64,000 nucleotides of DNA from the NCBI GenBank assembly GCA_035626235.1, contig DASPOB010000027.1, positions 9,371-73,370 of the forward strand, read 5' to 3'. Both the position numbers and the translations under genes were made by a program. Positions 33,018 through 40,442 of this stretch are shown here, piece after piece. The DNA comes from DATFYP01 sp035626235 (GTDB lineage: Archaea > Thermoproteota > Nitrososphaeria > Nitrososphaerales > Gagatemarchaeaceae). The stretch's first letter is position 1; the number at the start of each line of letters is the position of its first letter. Under the pieces are notes generated by a model. The model ran no database searches. It was not told where the DNA came from and was given only the letters and a program-made list of their open reading frames with translations.

Positions 33018-33440
33018 GTGTCGTACGTAGTCTCTCAGGTCCCGCACCGACGACAAAGGTACGATACCGTGGGAGATTGGATTCCGGGAGAGCCGGTCAG
33101 AATTCACGTGAGCAAGATGAAAGACGAGAGGTACGTGTTCCTGGTAGCGCTACACGAGCTAATCGAATACGAACTGTGCAGGATGAACGGGATAACAGAC
33201 AGAGAAGTCGCGGAGTTCGATACCATCTTCGAGAACGAGAGGCGGGCGCGCCTGCACTCCCTGGAAGCTGAACCAGGAAACGACCCTCGGGCACCTTACA
33301 GAGACGAACACGGGTTTGCTACGATGATTGAGCGGATGGTGGCCCAGAAGATGGGAGTCAGCTGGCCGGCATACGAGAGGACAATCGTCTCTTTGAGCCC
33401 GTTCTCCCGTGCCGGAATCAAGCCACTGATTGGAAACTGA
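33018..33440 (+). CDS. Putative metal-dependent protein with HELIE motif
   Basis: A 140-residue protein of an uncharacterised family. The key part is YVFLVALHELIEYELCRMNG, where H-E-L-I-E resembles an HExxE metal site, followed by GITDREVAEFDTIFENE and an FATMIERMVAQKMGV helix. Similar proteins occur in phages and bacteria without known function. The frame opens at 32913, but the perfect AAGGAG at 33005-33010, seven bases before GTG 33018, and the start of the conserved region support the shorter form. The segment upstream of it is very basic and probably untranslated. Confidence 0.65.
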   Translation: MSYVVSQVPHRRQRYDTVGDWIPGEPVRIHVSKMKDERYVFLVALHELIEYELCRMNGITDREVAEFDTIFENERRARLHSLEAEPGNDPRAPYRDEHGFATMIERMVAQKMGVSWPAYERTIVSLSPFSRAGIKPLIGN

Positions 33441-33522
33441 GGCCCTTCGTGGCCCACCTCAGGAGACCCACGATCCTTGAATCGCCAGACCGTAAATACC
33501 ACCTAAAGAGAGGCCTCGTGCC

Positions 33523-34500
33523 ATGAACTATCGCAGGCTGGGAAGTTCTGGGCTGAGAGTGAGCGAACTCTCCCTCGGCGCCTGGGTGACATACGGGGGC
33601 CAGGTCGGGGAGGACGTCGCGACCAAGTGCATGGCTGCTGCGTATGAAGCCGGAGTAAATTTCTACGACAATGCGGAGGCGTACGCTCGCGGAAATGCGG
33701 AGGTCGTCATGGGGAATGTCATCAAGAAACTCCGCTGGCCCAGGGAAAGCATAATCGTTTCGAGCAAAGTCTTCTGGGGGGGCCACGGCCCGAACGAAGA
33801 AGGCCTCTCGAGGAAACACATCATGGAAGCCTGCGCCAGTTCACGGAAGCGGTTGCAGCTTGACTACCTCGACCTGTTCTTCTGTCACCGTCCTGACCCC
33901 AACACTCCCATCGAGGAGACGGTCAGGGCCATGGACGACCTGGTTCATCAAGGCAAGATACTGTACTGGGGGACCTCAATGTGGAAGAAGGACGACATAC
34001 TGGAGGCCTATAACATCGCCCGCGAATACGGACTGGTTCCCCCACAGATGGAGCAGCCCGTGTACAACCTACTCCAGAGGGACAGGGTGGAGCTTGAGTA
34101 CCTTCCGCTTTACTCCAAGATAGGTTTGGGACTCACCACCTGGAGTCCCCTTGCCTCAGGACTCCTGACGGGCAAGTATAGGAAGGGCGTCCCGCCAGGA
34201 TCTCGCGCGTCGCTCGAGAACATGAAATGGCTGAAGGAGAGCATGCTCACCCCCAAGAATGTTTCTCTGGTCGAGCAATTCCAGCCGATAGCGAGAGACC
34301 TCGGATGCTCCTTGGCCCAGCTCGCAATCGCGTGGTGCTGCAGAAACCCAAACGTAAGTACCGTAATCACCGGGGCGACCACCCCTGAGCAGGTGAAGGA
34401 GAACATGCAAGCCATCGAAATTGTGCCGAAACTCGACGCGGACATCACGCAGAGGATAGATGACATCCTGAAGGGAAAGCCGCAGCTAGAATCTGAATAG
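33523..34500 (+). CDS. Aldo/keto reductase (voltage-channel beta-subunit-like)
   Basis: A 325-residue AKR of the KvBeta/YghZ-like branch. MNYRRLGSSGLRVSELSLG is the typical opening; the tetrad is Asp and Tyr in VNFYDNAEAYARG, Lys in IIVSSKVFWGG and His in LDLFFCHRPDP. The segment STVITGATTPEQVKENMQA at the end binds NADP. It should reduce carbonyl compounds such as methylglyoxal, but the substrate is unknown. Distinct in sequence from the AKR at 21896-22879. Confidence 0.92.
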   Translation: MNYRRLGSSGLRVSELSLGAWVTYGGQVGEDVATKCMAAAYEAGVNFYDNAEAYARGNAEVVMGNVIKKLRWPRESIIVSSKVFWGGHGPNEEGLSRKHIMEACASSRKRLQLDYLDLFFCHRPDPNTPIEETVRAMDDLVHQGKILYWGTSMWKKDDILEAYNIAREYGLVPPQMEQPVYNLLQRDRVELEYLPLYSKIGLGLTTWSPLASGLLTGKYRKGVPPGSRASLENMKWLKESMLTPKNVSLVEQFQPIARDLGCSLAQLAIAWCCRNPNVSTVITGATTPEQVKENMQAIEIVPKLDADITQRIDDILKGKPQLESE

Positions 34501-34639
34501 CGCAAGTGCTGGCCTCCCAAGGTCGGCTCCTTCACCCCCCACTGCCATTTGAGACGAGTCGAAGGTGTGACGTTTCTGAGGGGAAACTCACGCTTGGCAC
34601 GACCCCCGTTCCTGCATTTCGCCTGACCCTGGCGGTGAG

Positions 34640-34647
34640 TTTAAATC
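34640..34647 (+). promoter_or_regulatory. TATA box TTTAAATC
   Basis: TTTAAATC is centred about 27 bases before ATG 34671 and indicates a leaderless start for the cyclic-nucleotide-binding-domain gene. It lies inside a longer open frame, which shows that the upstream part of that frame is not translated. Confidence 0.75.
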
Positions 34648-34670
34648 ACGTACGCTGGGCCAACTCCACA

Positions 34671-35096
34671 ATGGCTGGCAGCGCAGATATTCCGACCGCC
34701 CTCAAGGTAGTACCGATATTCGCGAGTCTCGACTCCAAGCAACTAAAGACCGTTGCTGACAGCGGCAAAGAGATCTCGTACAACTCCGGGGACACAATCG
34801 TCGAGGAGGGGACGATGGGTGTGGGATTCTACATGGTCATCGATGGCAGGGTCGAGGTCCGCAAGGGTACCAAGATACTGGCCAAGCTCTCCAGGGGGCA
34901 ATTCTTCGGTGAAATGTCCCTCATAGACGAGGAACCCCGGTCTGCCGACGTCGTCGCGGTTCAGCCCACGCGGTGCTTTACCCTTTCGACTTGGGTCTTC
35001 TCGGCTCTCATAAAGCAGCACCCAGAACTCGTAATCCCAATGCTCAAGGAGCTCGCGAAACGTCTCAGAGTCGCGCAGAGCTCCCCCACCTCGTAG
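34671..35096 (+). CDS. Cyclic nucleotide-binding (CRP-like) domain protein
   Basis: A 141-residue single cNMP-binding beta-barrel: ADIPTALKVVPIFASLDSKQ, YNSGDTIVEEGTMGVGFYMV, then the phosphate-binding cassette LSRGQFFGEMSLIDEEPRSADV. The Arg in PRSADV and the Glu in GEMS are the ligand-contact residues in CRP-type domains. No DNA-binding domain follows, so it is a sensor or regulatory subunit acting on another protein. The start is ATG 34671 by TATA spacing. The next gene (sugar epimerase-like) follows after 50 bases. Confidence 0.87.
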   Translation: MAGSADIPTALKVVPIFASLDSKQLKTVADSGKEISYNSGDTIVEEGTMGVGFYMVIDGRVEVRKGTKILAKLSRGQFFGEMSLIDEEPRSADVVAVQPTRCFTLSTWVFSALIKQHPELVIPMLKELAKRLRVAQSSPTS

Positions 35097-35146
35097 GCCG
35101 AACCGGGATACGGTGGGCGCGTCAGTACCATGCGGAGGCCAAGAAC

Positions 35147-35941
35147 TTGAAGGTCGGCCTAAGCACATGGTCTCTCCTTCACTCTGACATCTATACGGCG
35201 GTAGGGGAAATCGGGGACGCAGGGTTCGACTACATCGAGTTGTGGGGAGAGGTCCCCCACGCGTACCACGGGTGGGTCGACAAGAAACGTCTCAAGGACA
35301 CCCTATCCACCTACAATTTCACCATGACAATGCATGCTCCCTTCACCGACCTTAATCCGGCGACACCCTTTGAGCCTGTTAAGGGGGCAGTGACGAAGAC
35401 GCTCAGGGATTTCGTCAACTTCGCAAGCGACCTGGGAGCGACAAGGGTTACCTTCCACCCGGGGAGCGTTCACAGTGGCGTTCTAGTCCCCCAATCCGTG
35501 AAAGACGTGGTGATTCTCCTTCGTCAGCTTGTCAAGGAGAGCGACGGGAGGCTGGTAATCAACATCGAGAACCAGGCAAGAGGTCATTCCCACTACGAGT
35601 TCCCCGTCGGGAGCGACGCAGAGTCCATTGTCACCATCCTTTCCAACACCGAAGACACGAGCTACACCCTGGACACCGGCCATGCGCACGCGAACGGTAT
35701 CGAGCCCCTCAAGCTCTACCAGAGGCTAAGGGAAAGGACGACAGAAGTGCACCTCAGCGACAACGACGGGAGGAACGACGATCATCTGATTCCGGGCCGC
35801 GGGACGGCAAACCTGCAGGACCTGCTTCAGCGGGTTGAGCAGACGGACATGCTTGTGTGCCTTGAATTGAACCCGCACAGGTACTCAGCAGACGAAGTCA
35901 TAAAGGCCGCCACGGATTTCAAGTCCAGAGTGCTCCCATAG
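35147..35941 (+). CDS. Sugar phosphate isomerase/epimerase-like TIM barrel
   Basis: A 264-residue xylose-isomerase-like TIM barrel (AP endonuclease 2 superfamily). Features are GLSTWSLLHS at the first strand, FDYIELWGE, MTMHAPFTDLNP, VTFHPGSVHSG, VINIENQARG, LDTGHAHANG, VHLSDNDGRNDDHL and CLELNPHRY; these His, Glu and Asp residues form the metal site. Members act on sugars, inositol or related carbonyls. I chose TTG 35147, eight bases after GGAGG, because the earlier frame overlaps the cNMP gene and lacks homology. Confidence 0.87.
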   Translation: MKVGLSTWSLLHSDIYTAVGEIGDAGFDYIELWGEVPHAYHGWVDKKRLKDTLSTYNFTMTMHAPFTDLNPATPFEPVKGAVTKTLRDFVNFASDLGATRVTFHPGSVHSGVLVPQSVKDVVILLRQLVKESDGRLVINIENQARGHSHYEFPVGSDAESIVTILSNTEDTSYTLDTGHAHANGIEPLKLYQRLRERTTEVHLSDNDGRNDDHLIPGRGTANLQDLLQRVEQTDMLVCLELNPHRYSADEVIKAATDFKSRVLP

Positions 35942-35990
35942 CTCCTTTTCCCCCTTCCAGACGGATCACCTTGGCACCAGCGAGAATTGG

Positions 35991-37505
35991 CTATTCGGCC
36001 AGCACGCTGACGTCTTCAACGTAGTCAAGAGGCTGCGCTCCAAGTTCGCGGAGGATACCTGAGATCCCCCCGCTCAAGCTATCCGCCCGCACTCCCCTCT
36101 GGGCCAGGGCCTTTGCCATCATGATGGACGTCTCTCCGGCCATGCATACCAACAGTAGCCTCTTTCCCCTTTCAGGATACGCGAAGACTTCGGGGATGCC
36201 ACTTCCCGAAAGCAAAGCCTCGAGTTCTCGAGGCTTGGCCACTCTTACTGACTTTTCGTTGATTCCGATGGCTGACGCTATCGCCGTCAGGCCGGCCTGT
36301 TTCGGCACGAGAGCCCAGTGAGTCCAGACTACCCCGCCATAGAGAGCGCTGTCTGCGGCCGCCTGCGCCAAGGCGACTTCGACGGTGCCGTCGTGAGCGG
36401 CTTCTTCGCCGATGCCGTACTTCGAGGCACCGTCGGCGACGAGCACGACAATGCGTCGGCCGGATCCTGAGACGATAAGCCGAAGTGCTGCGAAGATGGC
36501 AAGGACGCCGCTTTCGCCTACGTCGTGGCCCCTTTCGTTGAGGAAGCCAAGGAGGCGTTTGGCAAGGCCGAAGTCAACCTCTTGCTCGGACGCGTATTCA
36601 CTCGGCTGGTAGAACCTCATCCCACTGGCCTTCTCTTTCGTCCTTATTCCAGCCACTTCTTGATTGCCCATCGGGAACACGACATGAACTGACCTCCTCT
36701 GTCGTGTCTTCCTCGCATACTTGCTCAGACCCGCTGCGGTCCCGCCCGTCCCGAAGGCGCACGCCACATCGAATTCCAATGGCGAAAACCCAAGAGCGAT
36801 TAGCTGTTGGTCAATCTCGGGGCCGGTAACATCCTCATGGGCTTTCACATTGAGCTCGCTGTCATACTGCTCGGGGCAGAACCCTCCATAGGCCCTCGCG
36901 AGCAACTTAGCCAGGCCGATCACGTCCTCTGCGGCCAGGAGAGTCTCTGCCATGGCCCTGACCCGGTCGAAAATCATGGGATTGAGCCCGGCGGCCTCCA
37001 GCTGCAGCCTAACGCTCGCGGCAATCCCCTTGGCGACAGCCGCCTCGGCGGTACCCTGTGTTCCGGGGGAGGGGCAAATGTCCACGTCCAAATTCACCAG
37101 TTTCACTCCCGCCGACTCCAATCGGTCCAAGACGCCCTTCTGCAGCTTCCTGGACACCAGGGCTATCACGCGGAAATCCAGCCTTCCCAGCAAGGCGAGC
37201 GCGAGCCCGAAGTTCCCCGATGTCGCTTCAAAGACGGTCATGCCATTGGTAAGACTTCCTGTGGCGATGGCATGTGTGATTATCTGCACGGCGGCCCTGA
37301 CTTTCACGGACCCGCCGAAAATCTTGGAGTCGAGCTTCCCGAAGACCGTTGCCCCGGCCGGGAGGTCCACCCCAAGCTCGCTTTTCGCAAAATCCGTCAG
37401 GTCCGCAGTCAAGTCAACGAGAGGGGTCGGGTTGATGATGTTCCCCGATGCGGGGTCTCTGTGCGGGGTGAAGTCAGCTATTTCCGACTGGAACCTGAGC
37501 AGCAA
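35991..37505 (-). CDS. PLP-dependent cysteine-synthase-like enzyme fused to a C-terminal rhodanese domain
   Basis: A 504-residue fusion. Residues about 20-380 are a PLP-dependent beta-replacing enzyme: GSVKVRAA with the PLP lysine, EATSGNFGLALALLG binding the substrate carboxylate, and FGTGGTAAGLSKYA binding the PLP phosphate. The last 60 residues (LLLVCMAGETSIMMAKAL, GISGIL) form a rhodanese-like domain with active-site Cys in CMAGETS. The fusion suggests sulfur is delivered on a rhodanese Cys to the PLP site to make cysteine or a relative. The palindrome ATAACCTACGTTAT (37558-37571) lies upstream. TTG 37505 is the first in-frame start. Confidence 0.87.
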   Translation of the reverse strand: MLLRFQSEIADFTPHRDPASGNIINPTPLVDLTADLTDFAKSELGVDLPAGATVFGKLDSKIFGGSVKVRAAVQIITHAIATGSLTNGMTVFEATSGNFGLALALLGRLDFRVIALVSRKLQKGVLDRLESAGVKLVNLDVDICPSPGTQGTAEAAVAKGIAASVRLQLEAAGLNPMIFDRVRAMAETLLAAEDVIGLAKLLARAYGGFCPEQYDSELNVKAHEDVTGPEIDQQLIALGFSPLEFDVACAFGTGGTAAGLSKYARKTRQRRSVHVVFPMGNQEVAGIRTKEKASGMRFYQPSEYASEQEVDFGLAKRLLGFLNERGHDVGESGVLAIFAALRLIVSGSGRRIVVLVADGASKYGIGEEAAHDGTVEVALAQAAADSALYGGVVWTHWALVPKQAGLTAIASAIGINEKSVRVAKPRELEALLSGSGIPEVFAYPERGKRLLLVCMAGETSIMMAKALAQRGVRADSLSGGISGILRELGAQPLDYVEDVSVLAE

Positions 37506-37557
37506 CTGTTCATCAGGCAGTGGCCCTCACGTCTCGTTTCAACGCTCTCCTTCGTTC

Positions 37558-37571
37558 ATAACCTACGTTAT
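37558..37571. promoter_or_regulatory. Operator-like palindrome ATAAC-CTAC-GTTAT
   Basis: Inverted repeat with perfect 5-bp arms and a 4-base spacer. The same arms and spacing occur at 17870-17883 before the rhodanese gene. Here it lies about 53 bases before the TTG of the cysteine-synthase/rhodanese gene, 25-40 bases downstream of a possible minus-strand TATA at about 37596-37603, placing it near the predicted transcription start. Confidence 0.55.
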
Positions 37572-37595
37572 AATGTTGCCTGACCGTGCGACGAC

Positions 37596-37603
37596 CATAA
37601 ATC
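37596..37603. promoter_or_regulatory. TATA-like element CATAAATC in divergent promoter
   Basis: CATAAATC is centred about 28 bases before ATG 37628 of the DUF192 gene on the plus strand, and reads GATTTATG on the minus strand, where it could serve the cysteine-synthase/rhodanese gene with the palindrome just downstream. Confidence 0.5.
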
Positions 37604-37627
37604 ACCTGCGGCTCCTGGCCCCCATTC

Positions 37628-38113
37628 ATGAAGACCCCCGGCCCCCGCGCCATTCTGGGCGCGGCCGTCATTCTGGCGGTCCTGTCCTACATACTGTACG
37701 TGGCGGCGACGATGCCCGGTGCGGCAACGCTTGCCAACCCGCCGTCGAGCTTCACCGTGAACGGTCGAACGTTCGCAATCAGTTACACGGCCACCGACCA
37801 GAGCTCTAGACAAGCCGGACTGATGAACCGTAAGGTCACCAATGCGACGACCATGCTGTTCGTCTTCCCCTCCGCAGGGACCTACTCCTTTTGGATGAGC
37901 AACGTCAACTCAAGTCTGGACATTATCTGGCTGAACGTGACAGCGGGGGGCGGCAACGTGGTCTATGTTGTACGTAGCGCTCCGCCGTGCAGCGCCGCAA
38001 TTTTGTGTCCGGTCTATCAGCCTTCCTCTGCTGCGAACTGGGTATTAGAGGCAAAGGGCGGATTCGCAGAAGCCAACGGAATTGCCGTCGGGACGACCAT
38101 CCACTTCGGATGA
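37628..38113 (+). CDS. DUF192 protein with N-terminal membrane anchor
   Basis: A 161-residue protein: a signal or anchor helix (AILGAAVILAVLSYILYVAA), then a DUF192 domain (SSRQAGLMNRKVTNATTMLF, YSFWMSNVNSSLDIIWLN, VLEAKGGFAEANGIAVGTTI). The FWMxN-x4-LDIIW segment is diagnostic. DUF192 proteins are small secreted beta proteins of unknown function. The two Cys in PPCSAAILCPVY are conserved in some members and may pair. The start is ATG with a TATA-like CATAAATC at 37596-37603. Divergent from the cysteine-synthase/rhodanese gene. Confidence 0.85.
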   Translation: MKTPGPRAILGAAVILAVLSYILYVAATMPGAATLANPPSSFTVNGRTFAISYTATDQSSRQAGLMNRKVTNATTMLFVFPSAGTYSFWMSNVNSSLDIIWLNVTAGGGNVVYVVRSAPPCSAAILCPVYQPSSAANWVLEAKGGFAEANGIAVGTTIHFG

Positions 38114-38229
38114 AGTCCCCATCGTTCGACTTTCCGCAGATTGTCACATTCGTCTAGGAATTGCGACCCATCCATCTTTTTCCAGCGGCCTGACTCCCCT
38201 GGGTCGTGCAGTCGCTTCCCCGCCCCCAG

Positions 38230-38466
38230 ATGAGTCGAGCCCAGAAGCTTAGGTGGTACGCGGATCAGCTCGTCTCGGACGCGGCTTCATGCGGCCAGAA
38301 GGGGGAAAAGGAGAGTGCTATCGCCAAGTACCTCCAAGCTGCAGACCTCCTTCTGCTTCTTGCGAAGGCGGAGGAGAACTACACGGCCTGGAAGTACTAC
38401 GCCGACAAGGCGGCCTTCTGCCAGCAGAAGGCGCGGCTACTGATTGCCCAGGTTCCAAAGGGCTAA
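38230..38466 (+). CDS. Stand-alone MIT-like domain protein
   Basis: A 78-residue protein that is almost wholly a three-helix MIT-like bundle: SRAQKLRWYADQLVSDAASC, GEKESAIAKYLQAADLLLLLA and YTAWKYYADKAAFCQQKARL. The A-I-x-x-Y-x-x-A-x-x-L pattern is the MIT hallmark. MIT domains of Vps4/CdvC bind the C-terminal MIM of ESCRT-III proteins such as CdvB, one of which is encoded at 58250. A free MIT domain could modulate Cdv assembly. A GTG at 38206 is an alternative start; ATG 38230 leaves the bundle intact. Confidence 0.6.
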   Translation: MSRAQKLRWYADQLVSDAASCGQKGEKESAIAKYLQAADLLLLLAKAEENYTAWKYYADKAAFCQQKARLLIAQVPKG

Positions 38467-38557
38467 ACTCGGGGGCATACGCATTCGGGAGGGTCCGGGG
38501 ATGGAGGAGTGGTTCACAACGCCTGAAGCGAACGCAAGCCATCGACCAAGTGATGCC

Positions 38558-38785
38558 TCACTCTTCCACGATGTCAGGCCCTGAATCTTCCATCTTCGCA
38601 AAGACCCGGAACATCGGTTTCATGAAATACCAGACGAAGACGACTCCAACTAGAATCACGGCGACCAGGATCGCCACCCAAACCCCCCAAAACAGCGTGG
38701 GCAACGACTTGTCCTTCCCATTTGGTGAGATAAAGGGGTCTCGACACTCAGGGCCGAAAACCCGGGGGCTTCGAAAGTCCGACAC
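38558..38785 (-). CDS. Small single-span membrane protein
   Basis: A 75-residue protein with one hydrophobic helix (LFWGVWVAILVAVILVGVVF) and an acidic C-terminal tail (AKMEDSGPDIVEE). The frame opens at 38899, but that would overlap the CBS gene on the other strand. GTG 38785 lies about 19 bases after the minus-strand TATA reading GGTATATTAA (38800-38809). The N-terminal part contains one Cys and is probably outside. Function unknown. The shared promoter with the divergent CBS gene is discussed in the findings. Confidence 0.55.
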   Translation of the reverse strand: MSDFRSPRVFGPECRDPFISPNGKDKSLPTLFWGVWVAILVAVILVGVVFVWYFMKPMFRVFAKMEDSGPDIVEE

Positions 38786-38799
38786 CTGGCCACACTTGA

Positions 38800-38809
38800 T
38801 TAATATACC
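38800..38809. promoter_or_regulatory. Shared TATA element TTAATATACC
   Basis: TTAATATACC (GGTATATTAA on the minus strand) is centred about 26 bases before ATG 38830 on the plus strand and about 19 bases before GTG 38785 on the minus strand. It can serve both divergent genes. Confidence 0.55.
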
Positions 38810-38829
38810 ACGGACCTTGATTGGTCTCC

Positions 38830-39342
38830 ATGACGAAGTGGGAATGTTACCGCTGCGGCCACATCTTCGAGGGAGAAAACACTCCCGACGAGTGCCCAAA
38901 TTGCCACTACTCTCTCACTTTCTGGCTGGAGCATGCTGAACCTCAAGCGAACACGGTCCGCAACTTCGTGAAGATTGACCCCCTTTCCATTGACGCCAAC
39001 GAGTCCGTCCTCGCGGCCGCGCAGGCGATGAGAGAGAGGAAGGCAGGAAACATTCTCGTCCTGGTCAAAGGCGAGCCCGTAGGAATTCTCACAGAAAGGG
39101 ACATACTAAACCGAATCGCAGCAGACAACCTTCTTCCTTCGAGCGTGCTAGTCAGGAAGATCATGTCGTCTCCGATGGTGAGCATAACAGCCGACACTCC
39201 ACTCCAGGAAGCCGTGAAGCTCATGGCGAAACACAGGATTCGGACCCTCTTCGTCACCGACAACGGAAAGCCGTTCGGGCTCCTCAACATGAGGTCGATT
39301 GTGGGCGACCAGTTTCGAGTCGCCAAGAACCTGGAATCCTGA
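38830..39342 (+). CDS. Rubredoxin-like zinc ribbon fused to a CBS pair
   Basis: A 170-residue protein. The N-terminus (MTKWECYRCGHIFEGEN and DECPNCHYSLTF) is a rubredoxin-like zinc ribbon with two CxxC knuckles. Two CBS motifs follow (RKAGNILVLVKGEPVGILTERD and RIRTLFVTDNGKPFGLLNMRS), a likely adenine-nucleotide sensor. This is the mirror image of the CBS-then-finger protein at 23961-24530. Function unknown. The TTG at 38821 is an alternative start, but ATG 38830 fits the TATA spacing and puts the ribbon at the N-terminus. Confidence 0.85.
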   Translation: MTKWECYRCGHIFEGENTPDECPNCHYSLTFWLEHAEPQANTVRNFVKIDPLSIDANESVLAAAQAMRERKAGNILVLVKGEPVGILTERDILNRIAADNLLPSSVLVRKIMSSPMVSITADTPLQEAVKLMAKHRIRTLFVTDNGKPFGLLNMRSIVGDQFRVAKNLES

Positions 39343-39368
39343 CACGCCCAAGGCGGCGCGTTGAGTCG

Positions 39369-39782
39369 ATGCACCAAGCGCGGAGAGCCCGGCAGGGGCG
39401 GGTTGTTGCACGCACGATTCAGGAATTCGGGGAGGTGCTACTTGGAGCGGCACGTGGGGGCCGCACCGTCACCTACGGAGAACTGATGAGGAAGTTCCAC
39501 CTATCCAGGGGGAGGCGGATTTCGGCCGCGCTGGGCGAAGCCGACCGCGCGGAGCATCTCAGGGGGGCGCCGGGCTTTGCAGCCATCGTCGTCCGCAAGG
39601 ACACCGGTTACCCTGGCGGCGGCTACTTCTGCGACCTTGACCTTCCGGTCTCGCTTAGGAGGCCCGCGAGCAGGAGTACAGATCCGAGGCTGTCGACGGA
39701 GGAGAAGGACCATGTCCGAGTGCAGCAGCGGAGGATATGGGACTACTATGGAAGGGGAAAGGCGGCCCGAATCACCACTTGA
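39369..39782 (+). CDS. Hypothetical protein with MGMT/ATL-like segment
   Basis: A 137-residue basic protein. The stretch RTVTYGELMRKFHLS, RISAALGEADRAEHL, AAIVVRKDTGYPGGGYF resembles the DNA-binding module of O6-alkylguanine transferase-like proteins (YGEL... then a valine-rich segment and PG-G-Y/F), but the PCHR active-site Cys motif is absent. It could be a non-catalytic DNA-binding relative or a separate family. No signal or membrane helix. The start shown is ATG 39369. Confidence 0.6.
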   Translation: MHQARRARQGRVVARTIQEFGEVLLGAARGGRTVTYGELMRKFHLSRGRRISAALGEADRAEHLRGAPGFAAIVVRKDTGYPGGGYFCDLDLPVSLRRPASRSTDPRLSTEEKDHVRVQQRRIWDYYGRGKAARITT

Positions 39783-40401
39783 TTCCGAGTTCGCGGGAAA
39801 TCTTGGCATATCGTTCCGATTGCCTGGCGCACAGCCTTGCCTCGTCGTCTATGCCGAACCCGAGCTGATTGGTAAAGAGGTGCACGTATCTACTCCAATT
39901 GTAGACCAAAGGGTCGTCCTCTCTTTCTTTCCAGGGGTTCCTGTCACCTCCTTCCCATGGATTCCCGAGCCCTTTCGCCCAAAGGGGGCTTTCGAGTCGG
40001 CCTTCCCTCCTGAGAGAGAGTAGCCTCAATGCCGTCTCAGAGCCGCTGCAAAAGTAGTCCTGCGCAACCTGCCAGCCGTTCTTCCCGTACCTGTCCTCTT
40101 CCCCAGAATACATCCTCCCAGCTTCGCCGTGGTTGCCGAAGTACCACTTGGTGACCAGACCCCGTACCTGAAGAGAGCGGGCCAATGCAGCAATGGCTTT
40201 CTTTTCGGCTGTCTTGGCCTTTCGGCTGTTCAACCTGACCCTGAAGCGTATTTCCGGCTCTCTGAAGAAGTGGAAGGTCACCAGCGTCTTCTTCTCCCTC
40301 AATTTCTTCAAATGCGGCACCAACGTGTCTAGCAGTATCGCATCTTGGTCTCCCAGCTCCGCGCACAGGTTCACTTCGACCCAGTGTTCCGCACGGTCCA
40401 T
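39772..40401 (-). CDS. Lantibiotic-dehydratase-C/thiopeptide-type domain protein
   Basis: A 209-residue protein whose order fits the C-terminal domain of lantibiotic dehydratases and thiopeptide enzymes: EHWVEVNLCAELGDQDAIL, LVPHLKKLREKK, FHFFREPEIRFRVRL (family RYxxPxxHLRLRF), GLVTKWYFGNHGEAGRMYSG, EDRYGKNGWQVAQDYF, GSETALRLL. In bacteria this domain eliminates glutamylated Ser/Thr or makes [4+2] macrocycles in RiPPs. The family His between P and L is Ile or Arg here, so activity may differ. A minus-strand CCTTATCAG near 40430 is about 29 bases upstream. No precursor peptide or LanB is visible. Confidence 0.5.
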   Translation of the reverse strand: MDRAEHWVEVNLCAELGDQDAILLDTLVPHLKKLREKKTLVTFHFFREPEIRFRVRLNSRKAKTAEKKAIAALARSLQVRGLVTKWYFGNHGEAGRMYSGEEDRYGKNGWQVAQDYFCSGSETALRLLSLRREGRLESPLWAKGLGNPWEGGDRNPWKEREDDPLVYNWSRYVHLFTNQLGFGIDDEARLCARQSERYAKISRELGIKW

Positions 40402-40442
40402 GGTTCTCTCGTGGCGGCCCGACGCTGATAAGGACGACGGGT

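Noticed and set aside
36807..37583. Plus-strand frames of 258 and 285 codons
   Set aside because: They are antisense to the cysteine-synthase/rhodanese gene, which has clear PLP motifs.
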